From contig NZ_JADMLH010000025.1 in the NCBI RefSeq assembly GCF_016464385.1, positions 1-64,000 on the forward strand: DNA of 64,000 nt, read 5' to 3'. The notes beneath the pieces are model-generated. The model was not told the DNA's origin. It ran no database searches and worked only from the letters and a program-made list of their open reading frames with translations. The translations under genes were made by a program, and so were the position numbers. Numbering within the stretch: position 1 is the first letter of the stretch; every line of letters starts with the position of its first letter. Origin of the DNA: Nucisporomicrobium flavum (lineage in GTDB: Bacteria; Actinomycetota; Actinomycetes; Mycobacteriales; Micromonosporaceae). This document shows positions 25,390 to 33,015 of the stretch, piece by piece.

Positions 25390-26073
25390 GTGACTGCCAA
25401 GCTGCTCGTTGCCGAGGACGACCCCAAGCAGGCGGAGCTGCTGCGTCGCTACCTGGAGCACGAGGGTCACGCGGTGACGGTCGTCGGCGACGGTCGCGCG
25501 GCCCTCGACGAGATCCGCCGGAACCCGCCCGACCTGCTGGTGCTCGACGTGATGATGCCGCGGGTCGACGGGCTGGACGTGTGCCGGGTGCTGCGGCGGG
25601 AGTCGGAGCTGCCGGTGCTCATGCTGACCGCCCGCAGCAGCGAGGACGACCTGCTGCTGGGCCTGGACCTGGGTGCCGACGACTACCTCACGAAGCCGTA
25701 CAGCCCCCGCGAGCTGGCCGCCCGGATCCGTACGTTGCTGCGCCGCACGCGGGTTCCGGTCGCCGCGTCGCCGGTGCTGCGGGTCGGCGGGCTCGAGGTT
25801 GATCCCGTACGCCACGAGGTGCGCGTTGACGGCCGGCAGGTCGGCTGCACCCCGGGCGAGTTCCGGCTGCTCGAGGTGATGGTCGCCGAGCCGGGACGGG
25901 TCTTCACCCGCGACCAGCTCCTGCGGCACCTGCACGGCTTCGACTCGTACGTGACGGCACGCACGGTCGACGTCCACGTGCTCAACCTGCGACGCAAGAT
26001 CGAACCGGCTCCGGGCACCCCGGTGCGCCTGCTCACCGTGTACGGCATCGGCTACAAGCTCGCCGATGGCTGA
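25390..26073 (+). CDS. OmpR-family response regulator, export module 2
   Basis: 227 residues from GTG 25390. Acidic pair 'AEDD', phosphoacceptor Asp53 in 'VLDVMMP', conserved Lys in 'YLTKPY', and a C-terminal winged helix with 'CTPGEFRLLEVM' and 'VHVLNLRRKIE'. It overlaps the kinase gene by 8 bp, so the pair is translationally coupled. It diverges from the lipoprotein-adaptor-ABC operon, 102 bp away, which it presumably regulates. Confidence 0.94.
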   Translation: MTAKLLVAEDDPKQAELLRRYLEHEGHAVTVVGDGRAALDEIRRNPPDLLVLDVMMPRVDGLDVCRVLRRESELPVLMLTARSSEDDLLLGLDLGADDYLTKPYSPRELAARIRTLLRRTRVPVAASPVLRVGGLEVDPVRHEVRVDGRQVGCTPGEFRLLEVMVAEPGRVFTRDQLLRHLHGFDSYVTARTVDVHVLNLRRKIEPAPGTPVRLLTVYGIGYKLADG

Positions 26074-27853
26074 CCGGCGGCTCCGCAGCAGCCTGCTCGT
26101 ACGGTTGCTCGCAGTGTCGATCGTGGTGTCGGTCCTCTCCGTGGCGGCCACCGCCTGGCTCGCCGCGCGCGTCACCACCCGGGCCGTGCAGCAGGAACGC
26201 GGCCAGGCCGTCGCCGACGGCGCCAGGGTCTACGACGAGTTGCTCGGGTACGCGGCGACGCACCGCGACTGGGCCGCCGCCGGCCCGCTGGTGCGCGAGC
26301 TGGCGCACAGCACCGGCCGCCGCATCGTCGTGACCGGCCGGGACCGGCGCCCGCTCGTCGAGTCCGCCGCCGCGCAGCTGCCCGAGGAGGCGTCGGCGAC
26401 CGTCGACCCGCTCGCGGACGGCATCGACGGGCGCGCCGTCGGGCCCTTCCTGCTGTCCGGCCGGGACCGCCGCGACCTCGACCGCCTGGCCGCCGCGGCC
26501 GTGACCTGTCTCAACGGACCGCCGAGAACCGGGGCGGCCCCCACGGACGGCGCCGTCGTGCAGGCGGCCGTCGCCCGGGCGACGATCGTCCGCGAGCTGA
26601 GCGGTCGCCCCCGCGTCGAGACGGGCGATCCGCAGACGCCGGCCCGCTGCGCCGACGAGCTGAACGAGCTCGCCGAACCCACCGCCGCCGAGCAGCGCGC
26701 GCTCACCCAGCTCGGCACGCTGACCAACGCCTGCCTCAAACGGCAACGCCGGGCCCCCGTGGCGATCAGCTTGGGCGGCAGGTGGAGCACCACGCAGGTG
26801 ACCGGCGACGGCTCCGCGTACGACCGGGCGGTGGAGTCCTGCCTTGCCGGCGCGCGTCGCGAGCAGCTCACAGCGTACGTGGCCCCGCCGGCGCTGCTGT
26901 TCGTGCTGGACCCGCGCTCGCCGTCCCCCGCCGGCGGCTTCGACCTGTCCCCGGCCAACCAGGCGCGGATCGCCGGCGTCGCCGGACTCGTCCTGCTGGT
27001 CACGATCGGCGTCACCGTGCTGGTCGGCATCCGCGTCGTGCGCCCGCTCCGCGCCCTCACCACCGCGGCCGACCGGTTGCGGGACGGCGACACCGGTGCG
27101 CTCGTCCGCGTGACCGGGCACGACGAGATCGCCCGGCTGGGCAGCGCCTTCAACGCCATGGCCGAGCAGCGCCGCCACATCGAGGGACTGCGGCGGGCCA
27201 TGGTCGGCGACATCGCCCACGAGATGCGTACGCCGGTGACGAACGTCCGCGGCTGGCTCGAGGCGGCCGACGAGGGCGTGGTGCCGCTCGACAAGGAGCT
27301 GATCGGGTCGCTGCTCGAGGAGGCATTGCTCCTGCAGCACGTCATCGACGACCTGCAGGACCTCTCGGCGGCCGACGCGGGGGAGCTGCGCCTGCACCTT
27401 CGCGAGGTGGAGGTGTCCGAGCTGCTCACGTCGATCGCCGACGGCTTCGCCGCCACCGCGGGCGGGGTGTCGCTACGAGCCGAGGCGCCGCCCACGATCT
27501 GGCGTGCGGACCCGATCCGGCTGCGCCAGGCGATCGGCAACCTCGTGGCCAACGCCATCCGGCACACGCCGCCCGGCGGTTCGGTCACGCTCTCCGCCCG
27601 TACGCAAGGATCCGACCTGGTCATCGACGTGGCCGACACCGGATCCGGAATCCCGGCGGATCAGCAGGATCTGATCTTCGAACGGTTCTGGCGGGCGGAG
27701 AAGTCCCGCAGCCGGCAGACCGGCGGGAGCGGCCTCGGCCTGGCGATCGTGCGCAAACTGATCGAGGCACACGGCGGAACGGCGGCGGTGACGAGCACGC
27801 CGGGCCGCGGGTCGACCTTCACCCTGCGGCTGCCGGCAATCGGTCCGCAGTAG
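26066..27853 (+). CDS. Sensor histidine kinase with large cysteine-bearing sensor domain, export module 2
   Basis: 595 residues. Membrane helices at about 12-33 and 315-336 enclose an extracellular domain of about 280 residues with four cysteines (in 'VTCLNG', 'ARCADE', 'NACLKR', 'ESCLAG'). This is much larger than the module 1 sensor. HAMP domain, then phosphoacceptor His385 in 'GDIAHEMRTPV', N-box 'IGNLVANAIRHTPPG', and ATP-lid 'GGSGLGLAIV'. The stop lies inside a 12-bp inverted repeat that may terminate transcription. Probably senses an extracellular ligand or oxidative/envelope stress. Confidence 0.93.
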   Translation: MADRRLRSSLLVRLLAVSIVVSVLSVAATAWLAARVTTRAVQQERGQAVADGARVYDELLGYAATHRDWAAAGPLVRELAHSTGRRIVVTGRDRRPLVESAAAQLPEEASATVDPLADGIDGRAVGPFLLSGRDRRDLDRLAAAAVTCLNGPPRTGAAPTDGAVVQAAVARATIVRELSGRPRVETGDPQTPARCADELNELAEPTAAEQRALTQLGTLTNACLKRQRRAPVAISLGGRWSTTQVTGDGSAYDRAVESCLAGARREQLTAYVAPPALLFVLDPRSPSPAGGFDLSPANQARIAGVAGLVLLVTIGVTVLVGIRVVRPLRALTTAADRLRDGDTGALVRVTGHDEIARLGSAFNAMAEQRRHIEGLRRAMVGDIAHEMRTPVTNVRGWLEAADEGVVPLDKELIGSLLEEALLLQHVIDDLQDLSAADAGELRLHLREVEVSELLTSIADGFAATAGGVSLRAEAPPTIWRADPIRLRQAIGNLVANAIRHTPPGGSVTLSARTQGSDLVIDVADTGSGIPADQQDLIFERFWRAEKSRSRQTGGSGLGLAIVRKLIEAHGGTAAVTSTPGRGSTFTLRLPAIGPQ

Positions 27854-27876
27854 GTGCCACATCCTGGCACCTACTG
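27848..27876. terminator. Perfect 12-bp hairpin over the kinase stop codon
   Basis: CAGTAGGTGCCA (27848-27859) and its complement (27865-27876) with loop CATCC. The TAG stop of the kinase lies in the first arm. No U-tract follows. It could instead be an operator for the VOC gene 51 bp downstream. Confidence 0.5.
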
Positions 27877-27926
27877 CTGCGAATCTTGCTCTCGAAGCCG
27901 GCAATCACCTTCGAGGAGTCACCACC

Positions 27927-28391
27927 ATGGCCATCACCACCACCCCCCACCTCAACTTCCGCGGCAACGCCCGCGCGGCGCTCGAGTTCTACCAGGCCGT
28001 GTTCGGCGGCCGGCTCACGGTCGTCGCGTACGGCGACTTCGGCATGCCCCAGGAAGCGCCCGACGCGGACAAGGTCGTCTTCGGTCAGGTGACGGCGGAC
28101 AACGGCTTCAGCATCATGGCGTACGACATTCCCAGCGATTCCGCTTCGGCTCCGGCGCCTGTTTCTCCGACGGTTCGGCAGAACGGCATGACGCTGACGG
28201 GGCAGCCGTTCTTCGTGTCCGTCCGCGGCGATTCCGCCGAAGAGGTGGGGGAGCTGTGGAACAAGCTCGCCGACGGCGCCGACGTGATCGAGAAATTCGG
28301 GCCGTCGCAGTGGGCGCCCGGGTTCGGGATGCTCACGGACCGGTTCGGCGTCACGTGGATCCTCGACGTGGCGGCCCCGTACGCCGGCTGA
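27927..28391 (+). CDS. PhnB-like VOC-family protein
   Basis: 154 residues of the 3-demethylubiquinone-9 methyltransferase-like/PhnB group of the vicinal-oxygen-chelate fold. 'HLNFRGNARAALEFYQAVFGG' at the N-terminus and 'PQWAPGFGMLTDRFGVTW'-like C-terminal segment are typical; this protein reads 'SQWAPGFGMLTDRFGVTW'. These dimeric proteins bind small ligands or metals; most are uncharacterised and often fosfomycin-, bleomycin- or glyoxalase-like only in fold. GAGGAGT before ATG 27927 supports the start. Monocistronic; a hairpin terminator follows. Confidence 0.87.
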   Translation: MAITTTPHLNFRGNARAALEFYQAVFGGRLTVVAYGDFGMPQEAPDADKVVFGQVTADNGFSIMAYDIPSDSASAPAPVSPTVRQNGMTLTGQPFFVSVRGDSAEEVGELWNKLADGADVIEKFGPSQWAPGFGMLTDRFGVTWILDVAAPYAG

Positions 28392-28398
28392 CTCCGGT

Positions 28399-28432
28399 CG
28401 TGCCCTCTCCTGTGCAAACCGGAGGGGGCACG
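28399..28432. terminator. Bidirectional hairpin terminator
   Basis: 12-bp stem with one G-T pair (28399-28410 and 28421-28432, CGTGCCCTCTCC / GGAGGGGGCACG) and a 10-base loop, between the convergent VOC and DUF2510 genes. Confidence 0.65.
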
Positions 28433-29113
28433 TCAGAGGCGTCTCATCTCGAACGGCTGGCTCGGATAGCCATCAGGTTCGAGCGTTCCCCGCATAACGT
28501 CCGCACCGGAGCTGATCGTCATAGTCAGGGAACCGGTCAGACCGTTGAACGCCTGCCACCGGAAGGTGACGCGGCGCCCGGACAAAGCCCCCTGCCCGAC
28601 GGTCGTGACACCGTAGGGCGACTCCTCCTGGAACACCAGCTGATCGCCGTACTGCTCGACCACATAGGTATAGCCGGTGCTGCCGGACCACCGGCCCGCA
28701 AGGCCGGGAAGTGACGACTCCACCGGCGCTCTGCGCGCCTCCGCAGCTTGCTGAGCGCTGTCGGCCTCCTGCTGCATCGTCGACTGCTTGTCGGCTATGT
28801 CCTGCGACGAATACTCCCGATCGTTGGCGTAGAACTCGATCTTCCCGCCCTCGATCGTCTTGACCTGCTGACCGCTCATGATCGCGTAGCCGCCGGCGCA
28901 CAGAGCGAACAAGAAGATCCCGAGGGCGATGATGGTCGTCACCACACGGCCGGACCGGCGTCGTTGCGGCTTGGGCTCAGGGCCTGCACGGACAGGCTGC
29001 GCCGACGGGCGCGTATAGGTCGTCCACTGCCGGCCGTCGAAGTACCTGTCCAAGGCCTGCCCACAGGGATACCAGCCGGCGCCGGGCGGCGTTTTCGGAT
29101 CCGTACGAGTCAT
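28433..29113 (-). CDS. DUF2510 membrane protein
   Basis: 226 residues from ATG 29113. An N-terminal DUF2510 motif ('GAGWYPCGQALDRYFDGRQW') is followed by a basic linker and one membrane helix ('VVTTIIALGIFLFALCAGGYAIM'). A short coiled-coil (about residues 100-140) and an extracellular beta-rich domain follow ('GRWSGSTGYTYVVEQYGD') that resembles small lipocalin-like ligand folds. Actinobacterial DUF2510 proteins are membrane proteins of unknown role. A cysteine replaces the usual Asp in WYPD. In-frame GTG codons upstream are less likely starts. Confidence 0.8.
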   Translation of the reverse strand: MTRTDPKTPPGAGWYPCGQALDRYFDGRQWTTYTRPSAQPVRAGPEPKPQRRRSGRVVTTIIALGIFLFALCAGGYAIMSGQQVKTIEGGKIEFYANDREYSSQDIADKQSTMQQEADSAQQAAEARRAPVESSLPGLAGRWSGSTGYTYVVEQYGDQLVFQEESPYGVTTVGQGALSGRRVTFRWQAFNGLTGSLTMTISSGADVMRGTLEPDGYPSQPFEMRRL

Positions 29114-29462
29114 CGTCCACCACCGAGCTTTCACATCGGTGCGTACGAACCCAGAATGCGCGCCGGGCAGGCTTGGAAGAAGAGCCGTCCGTCGCGCGCC
29201 CGAGGTCATACGGCCCTTCGCGGAACCATCCGTGTCTCGCCGTGCCGAGCGTGATGACCAGCCCTGGCCGCGTCGTCAATCCGTTCGATGTCACCCGTCG
29301 GGTTGTCTGCCCGCCGGCTGCCGTCGGGGCGGTACTCGCCTGGGAATACCTGACCGGCGTTCGGCGCTTGTGGAAAAGAAGGTGACGAAACCTCGGCGGA
29401 GCCCCACGCGGCGGCCGGGGTTTCTCCGTGTAATGGCCAGATGGCGACACGGAGGAACTGCT
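29114..29462. other. Intergenic region, mostly without a supported gene
   Basis: About 350 bp between the DUF2510 gene and a 42-codon gene. Base composition is less extreme than the flanks. A 43-codon frame at 29254-29385 is the only plausible gene. An imperfect hairpin (CGGAGCCCC...GGGG...CTCCG, about 29398-29428) might be a terminator. Confidence 0.4.
29254..29385 (+). CDS. Possible 43-residue small protein
   Basis: A short frame with one hydrophobic stretch ('VCPPAAVGAVLAWEYL') and a basic end ('GVRRLWKRR'), reminiscent of a membrane-associated peptide. The ribosome-binding site is weak and I recognise no family. It may be chance. Confidence 0.25.
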   Translation: MTSPGRVVNPFDVTRRVVCPPAAVGAVLAWEYLTGVRRLWKRR

Positions 29463-29591
29463 ATGACGGACAAGCCGAGTGAGAAGCAACCGCGCTGGGA
29501 ACGCTTAGTGACCTTGGGCGCGGCGCTGGCGTCCACCCTGGCAGCGTTGGTAACGGCGCTTGTTGAGCTGCAACGCGTGATCGGAGGCTGA
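29463..29591 (+). CDS. Small single-helix membrane protein
   Basis: 42 residues. A charged N-terminus ('MTDKPSEKQPRWERL') precedes one hydrophobic helix ('VTLGAALASTLAALVTALVE') and a short tail. GGAGGA six bases before the ATG is the strongest Shine-Dalgarno sequence in the neighbourhood, making translation likely. Below usual annotation size limits. Function unknown; such peptides often modulate membrane complexes or act as toxins, which cannot be decided here. Confidence 0.55.
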   Translation: MTDKPSEKQPRWERLVTLGAALASTLAALVTALVELQRVIGG

Positions 29592-29959
29592 GCCTCTTCC
29601 TGCACCGATGCGCTGTGGTTGCCCAGCGAATGCCCGCGTTCTTCATCGCCGTCCCAGAAGCCTGAGCGCTCCCGCCGGAGGCATCAACCTTGTCGGCCGG
29701 GAACGTCGGCTTCGTGATGCCGCCGGGTCGGGCTCTCTGGGATACCCAGCGGATTGGCCGAGCCCGCGGCACGCTAGCGGGTTGCCTTGATACCGGAGAA
29801 GTGGACTGGCCAGTAGCGCTTCGAGGCTCATCTCTGCAAGGGCGATTGGACCCGTTCGCAGACCGTCTGGATGAGGCCGGGGATGCGCGAGGATCGGTCC
29901 GGCCCTCGACAACGTACGGCGGAAAGCCGAAAGGCCGATTGAGCAGGAATGGAAGAAAG
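29592..29959. other. Intergenic region before tRNA-Arg, no supported gene
   Basis: About 370 bp with no frame that has coding character. Apparent frames on both strands end in or run through the tRNA. No integrase or repeat of the tRNA 3' end was seen. Confidence 0.5.
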
Positions 29960-30032
29960 CGCGCCCGGCAGGATTCGAACCTGCGACCGACGGATTAGAA
30001 GTCCGTTGCTCTATCCGCTGAGCTACGAGCGC
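29960..30032 (-). tRNA. tRNA-Arg (anticodon TCT)
   Basis: 73-nt cloverleaf on the minus strand. Acceptor GCGCTCG/CGGGCGC (one T-G pair), D stem GCTC/GAGC, anticodon stem ACGGA/TCCGT with loop CTTCTAA (anticodon TCT, reads AGA), T arm GCAGG-TTCGAAT-CCTGC, discriminator G. CCA is not encoded. AGA codons are very rare in DNA this GC-rich. Confidence 0.97.
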
Positions 30033-30080
30033 CTGGCCAGCACATCCTAGAGTCCCGCCGCCGTCGTGGCGAGCCGGATG

Positions 30081-31196
30081 TCAGGCCGTCGTGGCGTCCG
30101 CTTTGTCTCCTGGGCCGCCCGGCCGCTTCTCCGATGGCTGCGCGTCGCTGCTGGGCGTACCCATGGATGCGGCGACCTCGGCTTCGACGGCTGCGATGCC
30201 TTCCGGGGTGTCTTCCGGTGCCGGCGGGATGTGTTCCTGTGGGGTTCCCTTCGGGGGGACGAATGCGTCGACCCAGCGGCCCAGTTCGCGGAAGACCTCG
30301 TCGCGCACCTCGCGGCCGGACAGTGTGAGGTCGTGCATGCCGCCGTCGAAACGGGCGATCGTCACGCGCGGTCCCAGTCGCGGCGCCCAGCGCACGATGT
30401 GTTCCACATCGAGAACCGTGTCGGTCACCCTGGCGTCCTCGCTCCAGCCTCTACCCCGGAATGTACGGGTGGAGCACGCGACCAGAACGGGGGCGTCGAT
30501 CGACAGTCCCGCGCGCAGCCGGGCCTGACCGCGACGGATTGCTTCGAGCCAGCCTGTGCGGACGGGGAAGCCGAGGACCGGTTTCCACTTCAATTCGTAC
30601 GTCCATTCGCCGCGGTGCTCGGAGTGCAGGCTCTGGCCGTAGAGGCCGAGGGTGCTCATCGGCAGGACGCGGTAGGGGTTCCGGGAGCTGGTCTTGCCGA
30701 CGATGCTCATCAGCGGACGGCGCAGGACCCACGGCACGTTGAAGTCGAAGAAGGGGCTGTTGAGGAACAGGCCGTCGACGATGCCCCGGTCGTGGCGCGC
30801 GTGCGACCACAGGGACGTGATCAGGCCGCCCGTCGAGTGGCCGGCGACGAGCATCTGGTCGTGGTCGTCGTCCTCGCGGATGATGCGGGCCGCCTCGTCG
30901 AGCTCCGGGAAGTATTCCGTGAGGCTGCGCGCGAAGTTCGGGGTCTGGTGCGGGAGCAGGCTGCGGCCGTACTTGCGCAGGTCGAGCGCGTAGAAGTCCC
31001 AGCCGCGTTCGACGAAGAAGTCGGCCAGGTGGGTCTGGAAGAAGTAGTCGACGAAGCCGTGCACGTACAGCACCGCGCGCCGCGTCGGGGTCTCGGCGCG
31101 GCGGCGGATCAGGGTCGCGACGACCGCACCCTCGTCGTCGGTGCCGAGGTCGATGGTGTGTCGCTCGTACGGCGGGCCCAGAACATCGATCTCCAC
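30081..31196 (-). CDS. Alpha/beta hydrolase (lysophospholipase/serine aminopeptidase-like)
   Basis: 371 residues. Alpha/beta-hydrolase fold with oxyanion segment 'YVHGFVDYFF', nucleophile elbow GHSTG (Ser121), and catalytic His in 'FDGGMHDLTLSG'. The 'DYFFQTHLADFFVERGWDFY' region and tyrosine-rich N-terminus match the hydrolase_4 (monoglyceride-lipase-like) group. No signal peptide. The last 60 residues are a Pro/Glu/Ala-rich tail not needed for the fold. Divergent from ssb with a 171-bp intergenic region. Substrate unknown. Confidence 0.87.
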   Translation of the reverse strand: MEIDVLGPPYERHTIDLGTDDEGAVVATLIRRRAETPTRRAVLYVHGFVDYFFQTHLADFFVERGWDFYALDLRKYGRSLLPHQTPNFARSLTEYFPELDEAARIIREDDDHDQMLVAGHSTGGLITSLWSHARHDRGIVDGLFLNSPFFDFNVPWVLRRPLMSIVGKTSSRNPYRVLPMSTLGLYGQSLHSEHRGEWTYELKWKPVLGFPVRTGWLEAIRRGQARLRAGLSIDAPVLVACSTRTFRGRGWSEDARVTDTVLDVEHIVRWAPRLGPRVTIARFDGGMHDLTLSGREVRDEVFRELGRWVDAFVPPKGTPQEHIPPAPEDTPEGIAAVEAEVAASMGTPSSDAQPSEKRPGGPGDKADATTA

Positions 31197-31259
31197 GTCG
31201 CCAGGTTACCCACGCGTAGGGCTACCTGCGCCATACCAGGTTGTGACGATCTTGCGGAC

Positions 31260-31285
31260 TTTTCCACATCGCGGCGTTGTCCACA
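31260..31285. promoter_or_regulatory. DnaA-box-like pair upstream of ssb
   Basis: TTTTCCACA (31260-31268) and TTGTCCACA (31277-31285), the latter the actinobacterial DnaA-box consensus, 17 bp apart and about 85 bp before the ssb start. Could tie expression to DnaA; equally could be chance. Confidence 0.4.
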
Positions 31286-31367
31286 GGCCGGCGCATCTTC
31301 TCCGGCGCCCCGGCCGCCACCCGGGGCAGGCTGCACCCCACGAACTTCGACCGATTGAGGAGAAGCG

Positions 31368-32158
31368 ATGTTCGACACCAACATTGTCGTGATCGGCAAC
31401 GTGCTGACCGCTCCGGAGTGGCGCCGTACGGCGAATTCCAACACGCTCGTGGCCAACTTCCGGGTCGCGTCGACGGCACGCCGGCTCGACCGGGAGACCG
31501 GCCGGTGGGTGGACGGCAACCACCTTCGCGTACGCGTCAACTGCTGGCGCCGGCTCGCCGAGGGCGTCGCCTCCTCGGTGACCGTCGGCGACCCGGTGAT
31601 CGTGACGGGACGCCTCTACACGCGTGACTGGACCGACAACGAGGGCACCCTGCGCACGACGTACGAGATGGAAGCCGTCTCCGTCGGCCACGACCTGTCC
31701 CGCGGCCGGGCCAAGTTCTTCCGGAGCAAAGCCGCCGCGACGGCCGCGGTCGAGAGCCCCGAGGCGGAGGCGAAGATCCGCGGCGAGGCGGCCGCCCCGA
31801 TCCCGGACAGCGAGGCCCCGCCGTGTACGGCGAAGGCGTGCCGGACGGCGAGGAGCCCACCTTCGAGGACGTCCCGGCGCGGTCGCCGGAGGGCTTCGAC
31901 CCGGTGGCGGCGCTCCGCGGCGGCGGGTTCGAGCCGTTCGACACGGGCATCACCCTGCCGCCCGGAGCGGCGGATGCCACAGGTGCCCCGGACTCTGTTG
32001 CCGCCGCCGGGCCCGTCGTCGAACAGCTGCAGCTGTCGAGCACCGTCGAGCCGACCGGCGCGGAGCCGGCCCCGGACGCCGGTCCGCCGGCTGCCGAGGC
32101 GCCGTCGCCGCGCCGGGTACGCGCCCGAGCCCCGCGCCGCCAGCCGGTCGCGGCCTGA
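31368..32158 (+). pseudogene. ssb: Single-stranded-DNA-binding protein gene with apparent -1 frameshift
   Basis: Residues 1-150 are a clear SSB OB-fold: 'MFDTNIVVIGNVLTAPEWRR', 'LVANFRVAST', 'LRVRVNCWRRLAEGVASSV', 'GDPVIVTGRLYTRDWTDNEG', 'YEMEAVSVGHDL'. After about residue 150, coding character leaves this frame at the CCCC run (31816-31819) and continues in the -1 frame to TGA at 32158, as an acidic C-terminal tail ('YGEGVPDGEEPTFEDVPARS'). One missing base would restore a 263-residue protein. In its own frame the gene would run on as Arg/Pro-rich nonsense to 32489. Either a real lesion, a sequencing error or programmed slippage. GAGGAGAAG precedes the ATG. Confidence 0.8.
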
Positions 32159-32357
32159 GCGCCGCCGCTCCGCGAGGCACCTCTCCCCGTGGACGCGCGG
32201 AGCGGCGGTACCGAACCAGCCCCACCCCTTCCCGTTCACGCCCGGCGGTCCGGTGCGCGCCGGCCTCCGCGGCAGCCGCCGACCGGCCCGGCGGGGGAGT
32301 GGTTCGAGGGCTGGCAGCCGGGAGCCCTGCGCTGGGGGTCGAGCGCGGGCGACCGGC

Positions 32358-32398
32358 CCGTCCGGGTGGGTCCCCGGTGGTCGCACCCACCCGGACGG
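32358..32398. terminator. Strong hairpin downstream of ssb
   Basis: Perfect 14-bp arms CCGTCCGGGTGGGT (32358-32371) and complement (32385-32398), 13-base loop, no U-tract. A second hairpin with arms GCCGCTCG/CGAGCGGC follows directly at 32402-32432. The tandem pair may terminate ssb transcription. Confidence 0.5.
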
Positions 32399-32880
32399 CA
32401 TAGCCGCTCGTCGCCCGTGGGCGGGCGAGCGGCCGGGACCCGGTCGTCGCTGCCCGCCCCACGCGCGGCGGCGACCGGGCACCCCTTGAACGACCGGTGG
32501 AGTCGGCGGTGAGGACGACGCCCACCGGCCGAGCTGTCCCCTTCCCACATCGGCATCGGCATCCGGGGAAAGAGCCCGCGCCCCTCGGCAAGGCGGCGCG
32601 GTGCCTGGGGACAGCACCCGACCGGCCGTCGCCGCACTGGCACCCGGCGGCGGCCGGTCCCCAGGCGTGGGCGGCTGCGAACGACGCGAGGCGCGTCCTC
32701 GTGGCCCGTCGGCGCCCCAAGGCAGCGGACGGTTGCCGATGGTCGGCGTCCGTCCGCTCGCCCCACCGTTCTGTCCCCCGAGCAGCGGTGGCGGCAGGCC
32801 TGTCCGGCAACGTGCGCAGAACGGCCGGGCGGGCAGAAAACCGCCGGCCGGCGGCCCCGATGGCGGGCCGGCGGCCGGCA

Positions 32881-32917
32881 CGCGGGCCGGACCGGAGCTT
32901 GATCCATCCGGCCCGCG
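32881..32917. repeat. 11-bp perfect inverted repeat
   Basis: CGCGGGCCGGA (32881-32891) and complement (32907-32917), 15-base loop, about 100 bp upstream of cobD. Terminator, operator or leader structure; undecided. Confidence 0.5.
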
Positions 32918-33015
32918 ACGGCGCGTCGGCGGCAGGTGAGCGCGGCATGTGACCTGAAGCCACCTCGCAAGGTGGTGCACCGGACGAGCGGGAACGACTC
33001 ACTAGGGTGATGCGG

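Larger units (their letters stand above)
32159..33015. other. Long intergenic region with several strong inverted repeats
   Basis: About 850 bp between ssb and cobD with no frame of convincing coding character on either strand. It contains perfect inverted repeats of 14 bp (32358-32398), 8+5 bp (32402-32432) and 11 bp (32881-32917), and a CCACCT/AGGTGG hairpin near 32960. No cobalamin riboswitch box was found upstream of cobD. Confidence 0.6.

Noticed and set aside
29690..29998. 102-codon plus-strand frame ending in RQDSNLRPTD
   Set aside because: The ending is the antisense translation of the tRNA-Arg gene, a well-known false gene product; the rest has no coding character.
28433..30032. Integrated element at tRNA-Arg
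   Set aside because: No integrase, excisionase or duplicated tRNA end seen; kept only as a weak observation.
31820..32489. Continuation of the ssb frame to give a 373-residue protein
   Set aside because: Arg/Pro/Ser-rich nonsense composition; coding character is in the neighbouring frame to 32158.
32159..33015. Cobalamin riboswitch upstream of cobD
   Set aside because: No B12-box-like sequence on the plus strand before cobD, nor before cobB or cobC.
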